From the NCBI GenBank assembly GCA_025084515.1, contig JAJAGP010000766.1, positions 124,001 to 188,000 on the forward strand: a DNA stretch of 64,000 nt. The letters are read 5' to 3'. Position 1 is the first letter of the stretch; the number at the start of each line of letters is the position of its first letter. This stretch comes from Ancistrus triradiatus (Eukaryota; Chordata; Actinopteri; Siluriformes; Loricariidae). A model generated the notes under the pieces. That model ran no database searches. It saw only the letters and a program-made list of their open reading frames with translations, and was not told the DNA's origin. Below, piece by piece: positions 30,026 through 41,451 of the stretch. Both the position numbers and the translations under genes were made by a program.

Positions 30026-31800
30026 TGAATAAAATAAAATGAATCGTTTATTCATACTCATATCTTCTCCTGTCTGTCCCCTGATGTCCAGATTGGCCGT
30101 TGCTGACCCTCCGTCCTTCTGTCTGTCTACCATCCTCAAGTTCAGCCCTCGTATCCCTCACACGCCACCTCCCATGACCCCTGAGCCGCAGGCGGGAAGA
30201 GCATCTTTTGTCCACATGATAATTCAGCATCGCATGATTCCATTACAGACATCTGCATATCGAGCATCTGCTCCCTAAATCAAACCACCCCCCCACCTCC
30301 TAACACATTCGTCTGCTCTCTTAGACCCCCAAAATCCAGCAAATGACCCATTGTGACCCTCAGGAACCCCTCCTCTAACCCGAGGTTCTGTCAAAATGGC
30401 TAGGAAAGGAGTGGTCGAGTTCAAGGTAATCGTCTTTCTCTTTCTTTCCAGTGTAAAAGGCAAGATGGTCCAAGGGCCTCAGAGGGCCTCCAATTCGAGT
30501 TCCCAAGGCCAGACTGATTGTTCCTTTAGTTTCCAGTTCTAAACGTTTTCCCGCTTTCATGGGAATCGCGACTCTCCGGTTCAAGAGGTTAAAGAAACGA
30601 GCGAGAGAGCTGAATCATGAAGCACGTCAAGAGGAAGTGAGAGGAAACCTTTTAATGTCAGAGTCATTCTTCCAAATGGGTATCGTCTGCTTGTCGTAAC
30701 TCTTAGAAATTAAACTTAATTTTCTATATTTTTTCAACACTGAATTTAACAACACCCATATTTAACTATTCATAACGAGTACTGGCCAATCTCAGGCAAC
30801 TTCATATTGTTTTCTCCTGTTACTGTTGCTCTTTATATGTGGACTGAGTTTTCAGCACAGAATTAACAAATACATAAAATATAACCACATGGTGTCCAAA
30901 CTAATAGCAATAGGACACTGAGCACATACTAAGGATTTACCAAAAATGTTTAACTTTACAATAAACAAATAACATCTAAAAATAATTTCAGTAACAGCAG
31001 AGTAAATTGAGATTGATCTTCTCAGTCATAATTACAATACCATCAAATATACAGGAAAATATAAGACAGAGCTTACGTTTGGTCTTCCTATGATCTTCAG
31101 AAGATCCAGATGATAGAACGTCCTATTAATCATGTGACATGTGATTTATTCCCTAATTTTCAGAAGTGGGGATATGTTCGGATAACAGGACTGAGTGAAA
31201 CCCTGGGGACATGACTAAAATGTGGATTTTAAAGTAAATTATTGTGGATTTCTCATGAATTCTCATATATGGAGAAACACAGCCATGAATAGAACAGAAG
31301 ATTTCTGAAGGGTTTTAATTATTATTTGTCATTCTATAGTGTAATGTTAGAGAGCAGGTACAGCTAACAAATACTATTTCAGTGTTCTCTGTAGTTTTAT
31401 TGAATGTTTTAAATTATATATCTTAAATTTGAACTTGCATTACTGTGCAGGACACCTTGCTTAATAATAATCTTTTTTTTTTTTTTTTTTACAGGTAATT
31501 ATATTAATTATATATACATGTAATGCCATGGGGACGTAAATGGCACCTATTCAGTGGAATGGTCCCTCGACTTTACTACTTTATATCAGACAAACACAAA
31601 CTCCTAATGATAGATCATAATCAAAGTATTTTTCTTTTCTTTTAATTTTCTTTTTTTTGACAATCCAGGTGTTAAAATTTAATGCTTGGAAAAAAAAGGT
31701 ACAGAACAGGGCAAATAGTAAAAGAAAGCATTTCATTATCTGATTCTAGTCAAAATGCCCTTTACATCTAAGTAACTAATCAGAAAAAGCAGAATATTTT
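30026..31800. other. Non-coding, no gene seen
   Basis: 30.03-30.65 kb has higher GC and C-rich open frames without recognisable domains. 30.65-31.80 kb is AT-rich. There is an A/T homopolymer near 31471-31492. Nothing further is supported. Confidence 0.4.
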
Positions 31801-31801
31801 A

Positions 31802-31998
31802 TTACATTTACATTTACAGCATTTAGCAGACGCCTTTATCCAGAGCGACTTACAATTGGTACAGTCTTACAGTCCAAGCAATTGTGGGTTAAGGGTCTTG
31901 CTCAAGGACCCAACAGTGGCAGCTTGGCAGAGGGGGGATTTGAACCCTGGACCTTTTGGTCCATAGTCCAGTACCTTAACCGCTAGGCTACCACAGTC
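31802..31998 (-). mobile_element. tRNA-derived SINE copy 1
   Basis: Read on the minus strand it starts ctgtggtagcctagcggtta (A-box-like), then ggttcaaatcccc (B box), then a body to 'taagtcgctctggataaagg' and 'gctaaatgctgtaaatgtaa'. The same family recurs at 40.56, 43.86 and 55.53 kb. Confidence 0.8.
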
Positions 31999-32029
31999 AT
32001 TAACATTTTCACTATTTCTACATAAATAA

Positions 32030-32215
32030 GAGCTAAAACATCATCAGATATTCACTCAAGTCATAAAAGTCATAAAAGATAAAGAGAACCCAGTTAAACA
32101 AACTAGATAAAATATTATACTTGGTCATTTAATTACTGAGGAAAATGATCCAATATTACATATTAGTGAGAGGCAAACGTATGTGAACCTCTAGGATTAG
32201 AAATATACCGTATAA
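32030..32215 (+). mobile_element. Solo terminal fragment of a Tc1-like element
   Basis: 'tttctacataaataagagctaaaacatcatcaga' to 'tatgtgaacctctaggattag' matches the left terminal region of the 47.28-kb element. Confidence 0.8.
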
Positions 32216-32639
32216 ACTTCTATATTATAGCTTTAACCACTACGCCATTGTGCTGGCTGATATTCTTTTATGAAATCATGGACTCAGCCATTTTTGAGTG
32301 AGGATTCCTGAAAAGATCTACATATACATTATTGATTACTGCTATTGATTAGATAGCATAATGATTCCAAACTGCTATTTGAGAGACCATTCAAAAACAT
32401 CTTACAGAAATCGTATAATGATAATCAGAGCAGATGAAGACGTCATGTCTCGCGGTATTGCTTGGACGTTTGTCAGTAAGCTTATTAGCTCAGGTCACAG
32501 CCTCGTTCCTACACATACATAAATGGTGTTGAATGCACCGCTGCACCAAGACTGCTGTGTCCCCTTTAATCCTGTTAGTGACACTCGCACCATAGCGGGA
32601 CACCACACACTTCATCTGATGTCACACTCAGATTCACTC

Positions 32640-33115
32640 GAATACCCTTGGCAGGTCTGGAGAACAGAAGGCTGAAAGGATTACACTGTTGGACCGCCTC
32701 TAACCTGGATACAAGATGAGATATGCTTGGGCATTGAGGCACACAGGTTCTGTATGGTATCCTTTGGCACATTTTCCCACAGCTGGGTCTGTAGATCCTT
32801 CAGACTTTTAGGTTGCCAAAGCTGGTGCCCCAGTTGGTCCAATAAATGCTCAATTGGCGATAAATCTGGCAACTGGCAGAACAAGGAAGTGTTACAATCT
32901 GCCGGAGAAATTCCTGTTAGACCCTTGCTGTGTCGTATGATCATCCAGATCTTCACACCAGCAGTTGGCTCAGTCAGCAGTCCAGGTTTCTCGTTCATGA
33001 CATCACTGCAAACAAAGGTGATGGCAGCTGGCTGTCAATGGCAGGAAACATAATGGTCCGGGCAGAGACAGGGGTGTGTAGTGAAGGTGCCCCCTGTGTC
33101 TGGAAGGTGGATAAT
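32640..33115 (-). mobile_element. Degenerate Tc1-like fragment, second family
   Basis: Minus-strand traces include LPDLSPIEHLLDQLGHQL and LQTQLWENVPKDTIQNLCASMPKHI, the C-terminal DDE block and tail of a Tc1 transposase. Its right part shares sequence with 2.8-2.94 kb. Confidence 0.75.
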
Positions 33116-33166
33116 GAAACTGTAGGAGCTGCTCGTTCTTGTTTTTGGATCAAACGATCCTCTCTA

Positions 33167-34747
33167 CTGCTCAAAAAAATAAAGGGAACACACATCCGAG
33201 ATCTGAATGAATGAAATATTCTCACTGAATACTTTGTTCTGTACAAAGTTGAAGGTGCTGACAACAAAACCACACAAAAATCATCAATGGAAATCAAATT
33301 TATTAAGCAATGGAGGCCTGGATTTGGAGTCGCACACAAAATTAAAGTGGAAAAACACACTACAGGCTTATCCAACTTTGATGTGATGTCCTTAAAACAA
33401 GTCAAAATGAGGCTCAGTATTTTGTGTGGCATCCACATGCCTGTATGACCTCCCTACAACGGCTGGGCATGCTCCTGATGAGGTGGCGGATGGTCTCCTG
33501 AGGGATCTCCTCCCAGACCTTGACTAAAGCATCCGCCAACTCCTGGACAGTCTGTGGTGCAACGTGATGTTGGTGGATGGAGCGAGACATGATGTCCCAG
33601 ATGTGCTCAATCGCATTCAGGTCTGAGGAAGGGGCGGGCCAGTCCATAGCTTCAATGCCTTCATCTTGCAGGAACTGCTGACACACTCCAGCCACATGAG
33701 GTCTAGCATTGTCCTGCATTAGGAGGAACCCAGGGCCAACCGCACCAGCATATGGTCTCACAAGGGGTCTGGGGATCTCATCTCGGTACCTAATGACAGT
33801 CAGGCTACCTCTGGCGAGCACATGGAGGGCTGTGCGGCCCTCCAAAGAAATGCCACCCCACACCATTACTGACCCACTGCCAAACCGGTCATGCTGAAGG
33901 ATGTTGCAGGCAACAGATAGCTCTCCACGGCGTCTCCAGACTCTGTCACGTTTGTCACATGTGCTCAGTGTGTGAACCTGCTTTCACCTGTGAAGAGCAC
34001 AGGGCCCGCAGTGGTGAATTTGCCAATCCTGGTGTTCTCTGGCAAATGCCAAGCGTCCTGCACGGTGTTGGGCTGTGAGCACAACCCCCATCTCTGTGGA
34101 CGTCGGGGCCCCTCATACCATCCTCATGGAGTCCGGTTTCTAACCGTTTGTGGCAGTTTGTGGCCTGCTGGAGGTCATTTACAGGGGCCGACTGGCAGTG
34201 CTCCTCCTGTTTCCTCCTGTTGCACAAAGGCGGAGGTAGCGGTCCTGCTGCTGGGTTGTTGCCCTCCTACGGGCCTCCTCCCATGTCCCCTGGTGTACTG
34301 GCCTATCTCCTGGGTAGCGCCTCCAGCCTCTGGACACTACGCTGACAGACACAGCAACCCTTCTTGCCACAGCTTGCATTGATGTGCCATTATGGATGAA
34401 GCTGCACTACCTGAGCCACTTGCGTGGGTTGTAGAGTTCGTCTCATGCTACCATGAGTGTGTGAAAGCACCACCAACATTCAAAAGTGACCCAAAACATC
34501 AGCCAGAAAGCATAGGTATGTGAAGTGATCTGTGGTCCCCACCTGCAGAACCACTCCTTTTATCAGTGTGTCTTGCTAATTGACAAATAATTTCCACCTG
34601 TTGTCTATCCATTTGCACAACAGCATGTGAAATTGATTGTCAATCAGTGTTGCTTCCTAAGTGGAAACAGTTTGATTTCACAGAACTTTGATTTACTTGG
34701 AGTTATATTGTTTTTGTTTAAGTGTTCCGCTTTTTTATTTTGAGCAG
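33167..34747 (-). mobile_element. Tc1-like transposon with both ends, TA target site
   Basis: 1581 bp, bounded by TA at 33165 and 34748. The left terminus CTGCTCAAAAAAATAAAGGG pairs with the right terminus 'ttttttattttgagcag' in inverted orientation. The transposase lies on the minus strand in broken frames: N-terminal half near 34380-33955 and the catalytic half at 33414-33866. Confidence 0.92.
33414..34380 (-). pseudogene. Tc1 transposase pseudogene inside the 33.2-34.7 kb element
   Basis: N-terminal traces at 34179-34379 (MQAVARRVAVSVSVVSRGWRRY, DNA-binding part) and an intact C-terminal half at 33414-33866 with MVWGGISLEGRTALHVL, MQDNARPHVAGVCQQFL (second Asp region) and WPAPSSDLNAIEHIWDIM (third acidic residue; S and A replace the usual P and P). 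Frames change at least twice between, so no functional protein results. The overall layout and length (about 330-340 codons if intact) fit Tc1/mariner DD34E enzymes. Confidence 0.88.
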
Positions 34748-34756
34748 TATATATAG

Positions 34757-34794
34757 ATATTATGATATATATCTAATATATATATATATATATC

Positions 34795-34838
<44 letters not shown>

Positions 34839-34858
34839 GTATATACATTTATATATGT

Positions 34859-34904
<46 letters not shown>

Positions 34905-34910
34905 TTTTCT
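34757..34910. repeat. (TA)n microsatellite
   Basis: Around 150 bases of alternating TA with breaks, directly next to the TA target of the previous element; strongly self-complementary. Confidence 0.95.
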
Positions 34911-34932
34911 ATCGATAGACAGATAGGATGAG

Positions 34933-36028
34933 AGAGGTCTGTCATTGTCATCATAGATACACTTCAACTATAAGAAACAAAATGAGAAAAAAACATCCAG
35001 GAAATCACTTGTTGTTTTTAAAGAATTTAATGGTGAAATCCATGGTGGAAAATAAGTGTATTGGGTCAATAACAAAAGTTCAGCTCAATTCTTTAACCTA
35101 AAGGCCATAATACTTTGTAACATATCCTTTGTTGGCAGTGACAGAGGTCAAAACGTTTCTGTAAGTTTTCACCCAGGTTGGCACACACTGTAGCTGGTAT
35201 TTTGGTCCATTCCCTCCATACAGATCTCCTCTAGAGCAGTGATGTTTTGGGGAAACACGGACTTTCAACTCCCTCCACAAATTTTCTATGTGGTTGAGGT
35301 CTGGAGACTGGCTAGGCCACTCCAGGACCTTGAAATGCTTTTTACGGAGCCACTCCTTCGTTGCCCCAGTGGTGTGTTTGGGATCATTGTCTGGCAGGGG
35401 GGCACGCCTGGTACTGCAGGATCTGAGTCCCTCTCAGCGTAGTGTGTTACTGATGGTAACCTTGTTACTTTGGTCATTCATCAGGTCCCTCCGTGTAGTT
35501 CTGGGATTTTTGCTCACCATTCTCATGATCATTTTGACCCCACGAGATGAGATCTTGCGTGGGGCCCCAGATCGAGGGAGATTATCAATGGTCTTGTATG
35601 TCTTCCATTTTCTTACAATTGCTCCCACAGTTGATTTATTCACACCAACCTGCTTGCCTATTGTAGATTCACTCTTTCCAGCCTGCTGCAGGTCTACAAT
35701 CTTCTTCCTGGTGTCCTTCAACAGTTCTTTGGTCTTGGCCATGGTTGAGTGTGGAGTCTGACTGTTTGAGGCTGTGGACAGGTGACTTTTATACAGATAA
35801 CGAGGTCAAACAGGTTCATTAATACAGGTAACGAGTGGAGGACAGAAGAGCTTCTTAAAGAAGAAGTTACAGGTCTGTGAGAGCCAGAATCTTGATTGTT
35901 TGTGGGTGACCAAATACTTATTTTCCACCATAATTAAAATTAAGTTCTTTAAAAATCCTACAATGTGATTTCCTATATTTTCTCATTTTGTCTCTATGTG
36001 TATCTATGATGAAAATTACAGACCTCTC
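34933..36028 (-). mobile_element. Tc1-like transposon with long inverted repeats
   Basis: Left 'gaggtctgtcattgtcatca' pairs with right 'tgatgaaaattacagacctc', and the inner parts (gaaaataagtgt / acttattttcc) also match, giving terminal repeats of about 120 bp. The minus-strand frame 35434-35742 is the transposase N-terminus (KELLKDTRKKIVDLQQAGKS, then PRSGAPRKISSRG). About 1.1 kb in all, so the catalytic half is partly deleted or decayed. Confidence 0.9.
35434..35742 (-). pseudogene. Tc1 transposase N-terminal fragment
   Basis: MAKTKELLKDTRKKIVDLQQ opens a 102-residue frame with the first HTH (STIGKQVGVNKSTVGAIVRKW), the GRPR-like hinge (NLPRSGAPRKIS) and the start of the second HTH (NPRTTRRDLMND). 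The frame then breaks; the plus strand around 35.25-35.40 kb carries complementary debris of the DDE region. Confidence 0.85.
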
Positions 36029-36628
36029 GTCTTTTTTAGGTAGTAGAACTTGTACAACTTATATACATATATACATGTGCCTCTTTTATTCATGACAGAA
36101 ATAGAATTCATCGTTCCAGGGACAGGAATGAACCTCTAGTGTCTGATTAATAAAAACTATATAAAATCTACTCAATTATTTTTGTGAGTAGAATGCATGT
36201 CATACTGCCTGATTGGAATTGCCTAACTAAAAAAAAAAGAAATAGATACATAAAAGAGATAAATAAATAGATTCATAAAAGCTAAAGTAATGAAAATGTA
36301 TTGAGTAAAAAGCACAGATTTTTCTTTGGAAATGTAGTAAGTAAAAGTAAAAAGTATTACTTTAGAGAAGTTACAGGTACCTAAAAAAATTACTTAGGTA
36401 CATTTACAAGCTCCTTTTAGTGTTTGTGCAGTAGCAAGAAGCAATTGTTCTGTTTGAGTGTCACACACACACACATGAATGCTAAGATGTGTAATGCTAA
36501 AGTCTGGTCCACACCAAGAAGTACACACACACACACACTCAGAAGGGGCATTGACTGAAGTCAGTTGCCTGATAAATGCTACGTGTGATTAAGCAGTGAT
36601 GACCAGAGTGGGAAGGCTCCCATAGAGA

Positions 36629-36633
<5 letters not shown>

Positions 36634-36681
<48 letters not shown>
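36634..36681. repeat. (CA)n microsatellite
   Basis: About 23 CA units. Confidence 0.95.
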
Positions 36682-36683
<2 letters not shown>

Positions 36684-36978
36684 CTCTTTCATCTCCAGTT
36701 CAATGTTAACATCGAGCGGTGTCCGGCCTTGCCGTGAGCCCCGCCCTTTTTTCTCACCCTCATCTCCTCTTGTGCTGTCCAGCTGCCTGTGACCTTTGAG
36801 CTATCGACCCTCAGAGATGACCCCTGCACCCGTTCCCACGCCACACCCTTTTGTCCGGGCCTCGCCATGGCAACACCTCGGCAGTCTCCGCCACGGTAAC
36901 AGATGGACCAGGCCCTGGAAATAACTTTGTCCAAACCTGGAGCTGTGGACAGTCTGCCCCCAAAACCCCGCACTAACA

Positions 36979-37013
<35 letters not shown>
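36979..37013. repeat. (CA)n microsatellite
   Basis: About 16 CA units. Confidence 0.95.
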
Positions 37014-37015
<2 letters not shown>

Positions 37016-37369
37016 GTCAGTCAGTATGATAAAGTCATTATCATGGCTAGTCTACATTCACCTTGGCATGAGTAGATTAATCAGAGTCATGCTCTAAAAG
37101 ATTTGTATCCACCATCAGGAACTGGTCTTATTTAATCAGGTATCCAACATGTATCCTGGGAAACTGTATTTATACTATATTTATTATGATCTGATTCAAG
37201 AAACCTAGCTTACATGTTAGTATGGATGGATGGACACATGGACAAAGCCACAAGAACTACTGCAGTAGCAGTAGAATTCAAACTAAGCCATCTACATTTC
37301 CAGTTTATCAAGAGCAACTTTCAAACACAGCAAACAGTTACAGGTGTCACGATGACAGCAAATAATCTA

Positions 37370-38030
37370 GAACCCCAAATCAGAAAAGTTATGATATTAT
37401 GGGAAATGCAAATAAAAAAACCACAGAGAGTTCCTTACATTTCCCTTGACTTTTATTTCATTGCAGACAGTATGAACCTGAGATATTTCATGTTTTGTCT
37501 TGTCAACTTCATTGCATTTGTTAAGATACCAAAAAAAAGTTGGGACTGTAAAGCATTTACCACTTTATAACGCTGCCATTCTTGTTCAGCACACTTAAAA
37601 TACGTTTTGTTACAGAGGATACCAAGTGATTTAGTGTTTCAAGTGTTATTTTGTTTTATTCTTCCTGCAAACACGTCTTAAGGTGTGTAACAGTACAGGG
37701 TCATCGTTGTCACATTTTTCGTTTTTTAAATTCTCCACACATTCTCTATTGGGGACAGGTCAAGATTGGAGGTGGGCCAGTCCAGTTCCCTCTTCTTCCA
37801 CAGCCATGCCTTTGTAATGTGTGCAGCATGTGGTTTTGTATTGTTTTGTTGATAAATGCATGGGCATCCCTGATAAAGATGTCGTCTTGAAGGCAGCTTA
37901 TGTTACTCGAAAATCTCAGTGTACTTTTCTGCATTAATGCTGCATCACAGAAGTGTAAATGACCTTCACCAAGGACACCATCCCGACCCCATACCATGAC
38001 TGAGCCTGGCTTTTGGACTTGTTCCTCTTA
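37370..38030 (-). mobile_element. Degenerate Tc1-like fragment
   Basis: Begins with terminal-like 'accccaaatcagaaaagtt' and carries minus-strand debris MVWGRDGVLGEGHLHFCDAA and IFIRDAHAF in 37746-37997. The related 5' fragment is at 16.09 kb. Confidence 0.65.
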
Positions 38031-38189
38031 ACAGTCTGGATGGTTCGTTTCTTCCAAAAAAAGATCTGTTATACTGATTGGTCTGTGCAAGATACACATT
38101 TCCACTGTGTGATGGACCATCCCAGATGCCTCCGAAAAGCTGCTTTGAGACAATGCTCTACTGTAAAAAGTGCTATAGAAATAAATCTG

Positions 38190-38740
38190 ACTTTTACTGT
38201 AAATGTGTGTTTTTTATTCTTAAGAACTAAAAACAGATTGTTTTTTCTTCAAATAAGAATGAGCTTTTTCTTAACTCTTTCTTTAAGAACAATTCTAGTG
38301 GTATTCTTGAAAATGTTCTGTTCTTAAATTCTTTCTTAACCTTATGATAGCCTCACAATTGTCTTAGGGTGTAAAAGTTGGCAAGGTAAGCATCAAAATT
38401 TAGACACCTCCTCTGATACTCTTGCCCATCCTTGGCTTTTTACCCCACAATTTTACCAAGAAGGATTTTTTTACTTCTTTGCTAAATTGCCTGAATGTTT
38501 GGTTTGTTTTTTTTCTTTGAAAAAGAAGTTTCCTCGGATTAAACGAAATAACAGAAATAATGATAAATAAAAATTCTAAATGTATCTCGCTCCGTATATT
38601 GTAAGCTATAAATGCAACAAAGCGTCCATAAGATAATATTTCAGAATGTACATTTTTTAAGTACATTTCAGTACATTTTTAGGAACTTCTTAGTGTTTGT
38701 TCTTCTTCTTAAGAACTTTTGCAAGTTTTTTCTTAAGAAA
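38190..38740. other. AT-rich non-coding with 'ttcttaag' repeats
   Basis: TTCTTAAG and AAGAAC words recur (38215-38345, 38670-38740), so the two ends are partly complementary; otherwise featureless. Confidence 0.4.
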
Positions 38741-38754
38741 GCATTCATGTATCC

Positions 38755-39120
38755 AGCCCCTGGGTTTGATATCCTGGCCTGACCGCTCCCTGTGGGGAGT
38801 TTGTACATTCTCCCTGCATCTGTTTGGGTTTCCTCCTACATTCCAAAGACAAGTGTTAGCTCAACTGGTGCCTCTTAATTGCTCCCTTGAGTGTCACCTT
38901 AAGTGTCCCCTGGTGCCTTGCAATGGTTCACTCCTTGTGCCCTGTCCTGAGAGTTAAAACCTACCCATAGAGACTCTGAATCGGATTTGAAGTGATAATT
39001 GCTAAAAATCCATTCAAATAATAAACCCCTTCCCCCTTGTTTTAAACCTGCAGGGGGTTCTGTAGCCTATCCCAGAATTCATGCACAGGAATTGCACCCA
39101 GTCCACTTTAAGACCTGGCA
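38755..39120 (+). repeat. Dispersed SINE-like repeat fragment
   Basis: Contains 'cctggcctgaccgctccctgtggggagtttgtacattctccctgcatctgtttgggtttcctcc' and, later, 'tgcagggggttctgtagcctatcccag', both recurrent motifs of fish tRNA-derived repeats. The related 'aacatgcaaactccacacaggcgg' piece is at 53.03 kb on the other strand. Confidence 0.5.
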
Positions 39121-40555
39121 GGGGTTGCTGTTTCAGCACTAGAGGATGATCCCCTCCTCAGACACTCTGTGTGATAGCCACCCCATCCAGAAGTGAAAGG
39201 CACTCTACAGCGTTGTTGTTGTTCGGTGACGTCACTTTGGAGTTCAGTCCATTCTGCTTGAACTTTGGTGTTGTTTCTGAATGCAGGGTGATAAACAAAC
39301 ACGGCTAATTGCTTGTTTTAACTGCTCACACTCAAATTTTATGGCTGTGAGCACACTTCCACTCTCTGTGGAGAGCCGGGATGGACCTTTGACCCTTACA
39401 GTGAATAACCAAGTACACGCACACACACCACAACACACACTCGTCATGTTCAAGCTGTTCCTCTGCATACTTTATTCAGCTCCATGTTTGAGAAAGGTTT
39501 ATTGTTCAGTGCTCAGAGCTATGCTCACATGCAGCCTAGTTGTCTTTTAAAATTTTGAACACACTCTATGGACAAAAGTATTTGGACACCTCCATGTCAT
39601 AGGTACAGGAGGTTTTATGATGTCCTATTCTTAATCAATAGGTATTAAGATGGAGTCTTATAATGATAGTTAAAATAATGTAATATAAAATATGTACATC
39701 GGCATTATGTAGTCAGATACACAGAGTCACTCTAGGATCTTGAGTCTCAGCAGGAAAGTCCTTGGCAGCCAACCGAAGGAGGGAGAGAGTTTCTGCCCTC
39801 TGGTGTGGCCTGGTCAGCATCACATAACCAACGAGTGAGAAGGGCTGTAGATTGTTCTAGAACCTCATGCATAGTAATGTAATGTGATGCTGACCAGGTG
39901 TGCCCCCATATTACATCAGTAATTCGAACAGTCTCCTACAAATATCCTAAAATACATTCTGAGTAGCTTGTCATTAGTAGGATCTCAGAGCACGAGAATG
40001 GGTCTGAGTCACCGTGGTGTCTATGGGGACGCTGACCTGGGTGCCCCCATGTTACATCAGTAATGCGAACAGACTCAGAACAGACTGCATGTAGAACTAA
40101 GAATTGAATCTAGGACCTGGAAGCTGTGCAGCACCAACACTACCTGCTACACTTATGTATCACACATATCCTAGAATTACTTCTAATCAGATTAGTAGGA
40201 TCTCTGAGAAGGGAATGTGTCTGAGTTGCAATTTTTATGATCTTACATAGTGGTGCAACCTCAATTCGCCAGCCCACCACTGCAGAGACCCGGGTTCAAG
40301 TTCCAGCAGCACTTTCTAGCCATATCGAGTGCCACACAGGCCATGTCTGAGCGAGGGGAAACCGGATCAACCCTGGCACACTTCCACCTGAGCCCAGTCC
40401 ATTTCTGGCTTTGCTCCAGGTTCCCCCCCAAACGTGGGCCAAAAATATGTGGACGCCCGTGCATCCAGTTATTACGTTTACATTCATAAAAGGTGAGGTT
40501 CAACTGAGGATGGAACCCTGCTTGTTGCAGCTGTGCAACACCGATACTCCCTGCA
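39120..40555. other. Non-coding, with dispersed-repeat pieces
   Basis: 39563-39605 'ctatggacaaaagtatttggacacctc' is the end of a widespread fish DNA-transposon family. 39800-40070 contains an inverted pair (cctggtcagcatcacat and gtgatgctgaccagg) followed by a direct repeat of 'tgcccccatattacatcagtaat'. No gene recognised. Confidence 0.45.
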
Positions 40556-40562
40556 CACCCTG

Positions 40563-40700
40563 TGGAACTGTGGTGACCTAGTGGTTAAGATCCTGGCCTA
40601 AGAACCAGAAGGTCCATGGTTCAAATCCACCCGCTGTCACTGTTGGGTCCTTGAGCAAGACCTCTAGCCCACAGTTGCTTGGATTGTAAGATTTTATCAG
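40563..40700 (+). mobile_element. tRNA-derived SINE copy 2
   Basis: ctgtggtgacctagtggtta (A-box-like) then ggttcaaatccac (B box) then 'gggtccttgagcaagac' and 'acagttgcttggattgtaag'; opposite orientation to copy 1. Confidence 0.8.
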
Positions 40701-41385
40701 CTGGATAATTAATCTGATAAATGACAGAAATGCACACGACTCATATCTATGGCACTGAGGCTGGCACTTACGAAGAACCAAGCAGATTCTACCCTCTACC
40801 AGCTGAGTGCAAATCACTGAAACCTGCTCAGGACCAGTCGTCCAATCGGCCCGTCCTGCGCCTGCATCCCTCATACCCCCTCGCCACCCCTCCTCCACCC
40901 GTCTCTCGCTCTCTCTGGGCATTGTGGGCGAGCAGATTTTCTCCATTGAGGTCCAGTCTCTTAGGAAACCCCAGTCCTGCATAAAATAGGGGAGGTGGGG
41001 GGTGAAAAGAGAGGAAAAGTGGGGGACAGAGAGGGAGAAAGCTTCAGTCGGACTTGGGCAGAGAGAGGAGAGGAAGGACAGCTATGGAAAACAGGATCGA
41101 CTAAGAACGTGGCCCGAGAGTACGTGAAGTGAAGAGGAGAAAGAAGAAGTAAGAACACCTGCACATTGGACTTCACTTCTTACCTTGTTTTATGTTTAAC
41201 TTCTGTATTTTTTTAATCCAACAGGCCTTTATTCTGTTAAACAATCGTGAGATTAGAAGGTTTTCGATGCTTGCTCTGTGTTTCGGGTTCTTTGTGTAAA
41301 GCGAAAGCCGCTTTTAGGGAAGTTTTACAGATCGGCTCTATTGTGAGGCGGCAGCTGTGGGCGTCAGGGCAGAGGCCTAGGGGTC
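40700..41385 (+). other. Non-coding; possible promoter and untranslated exon
   Basis: A TATA-like ATAAAAT lies at 40981-40987, followed by a purine-rich stretch and a consensus-like donor (GAA|GTAAGAAC) near 41148. This would fit a short 5' UTR exon of a plus-strand transcript, but I find no partner coding exon and call nothing. Confidence 0.3.
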
Positions 41386-41386
41386 G

Positions 41387-41447
<61 letters not shown>
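41386..41447. repeat. (CA)n microsatellite
   Basis: About 31 perfect CA units. Confidence 0.97.

Positions 41448-41451
<4 letters not shown>

Larger units (their letters stand above)
36029..37360. other. Non-coding, with CA repeats and a GC-richer island
   Basis: AT-rich up to 36.6 kb, CA microsatellites at 36634-36681 and 36981-37012. Between them (36690-36980) is a GC-richer, repeat-free stretch with RFX X-box-like motifs (see findings) and no convincing reading frame. Confidence 0.45.

Noticed and set aside
40563..40640. A tRNA gene
   Set aside because: A and B boxes are present, but the body continues into a repeated SINE tail and similar copies occur elsewhere; a tRNA fold is not evident.
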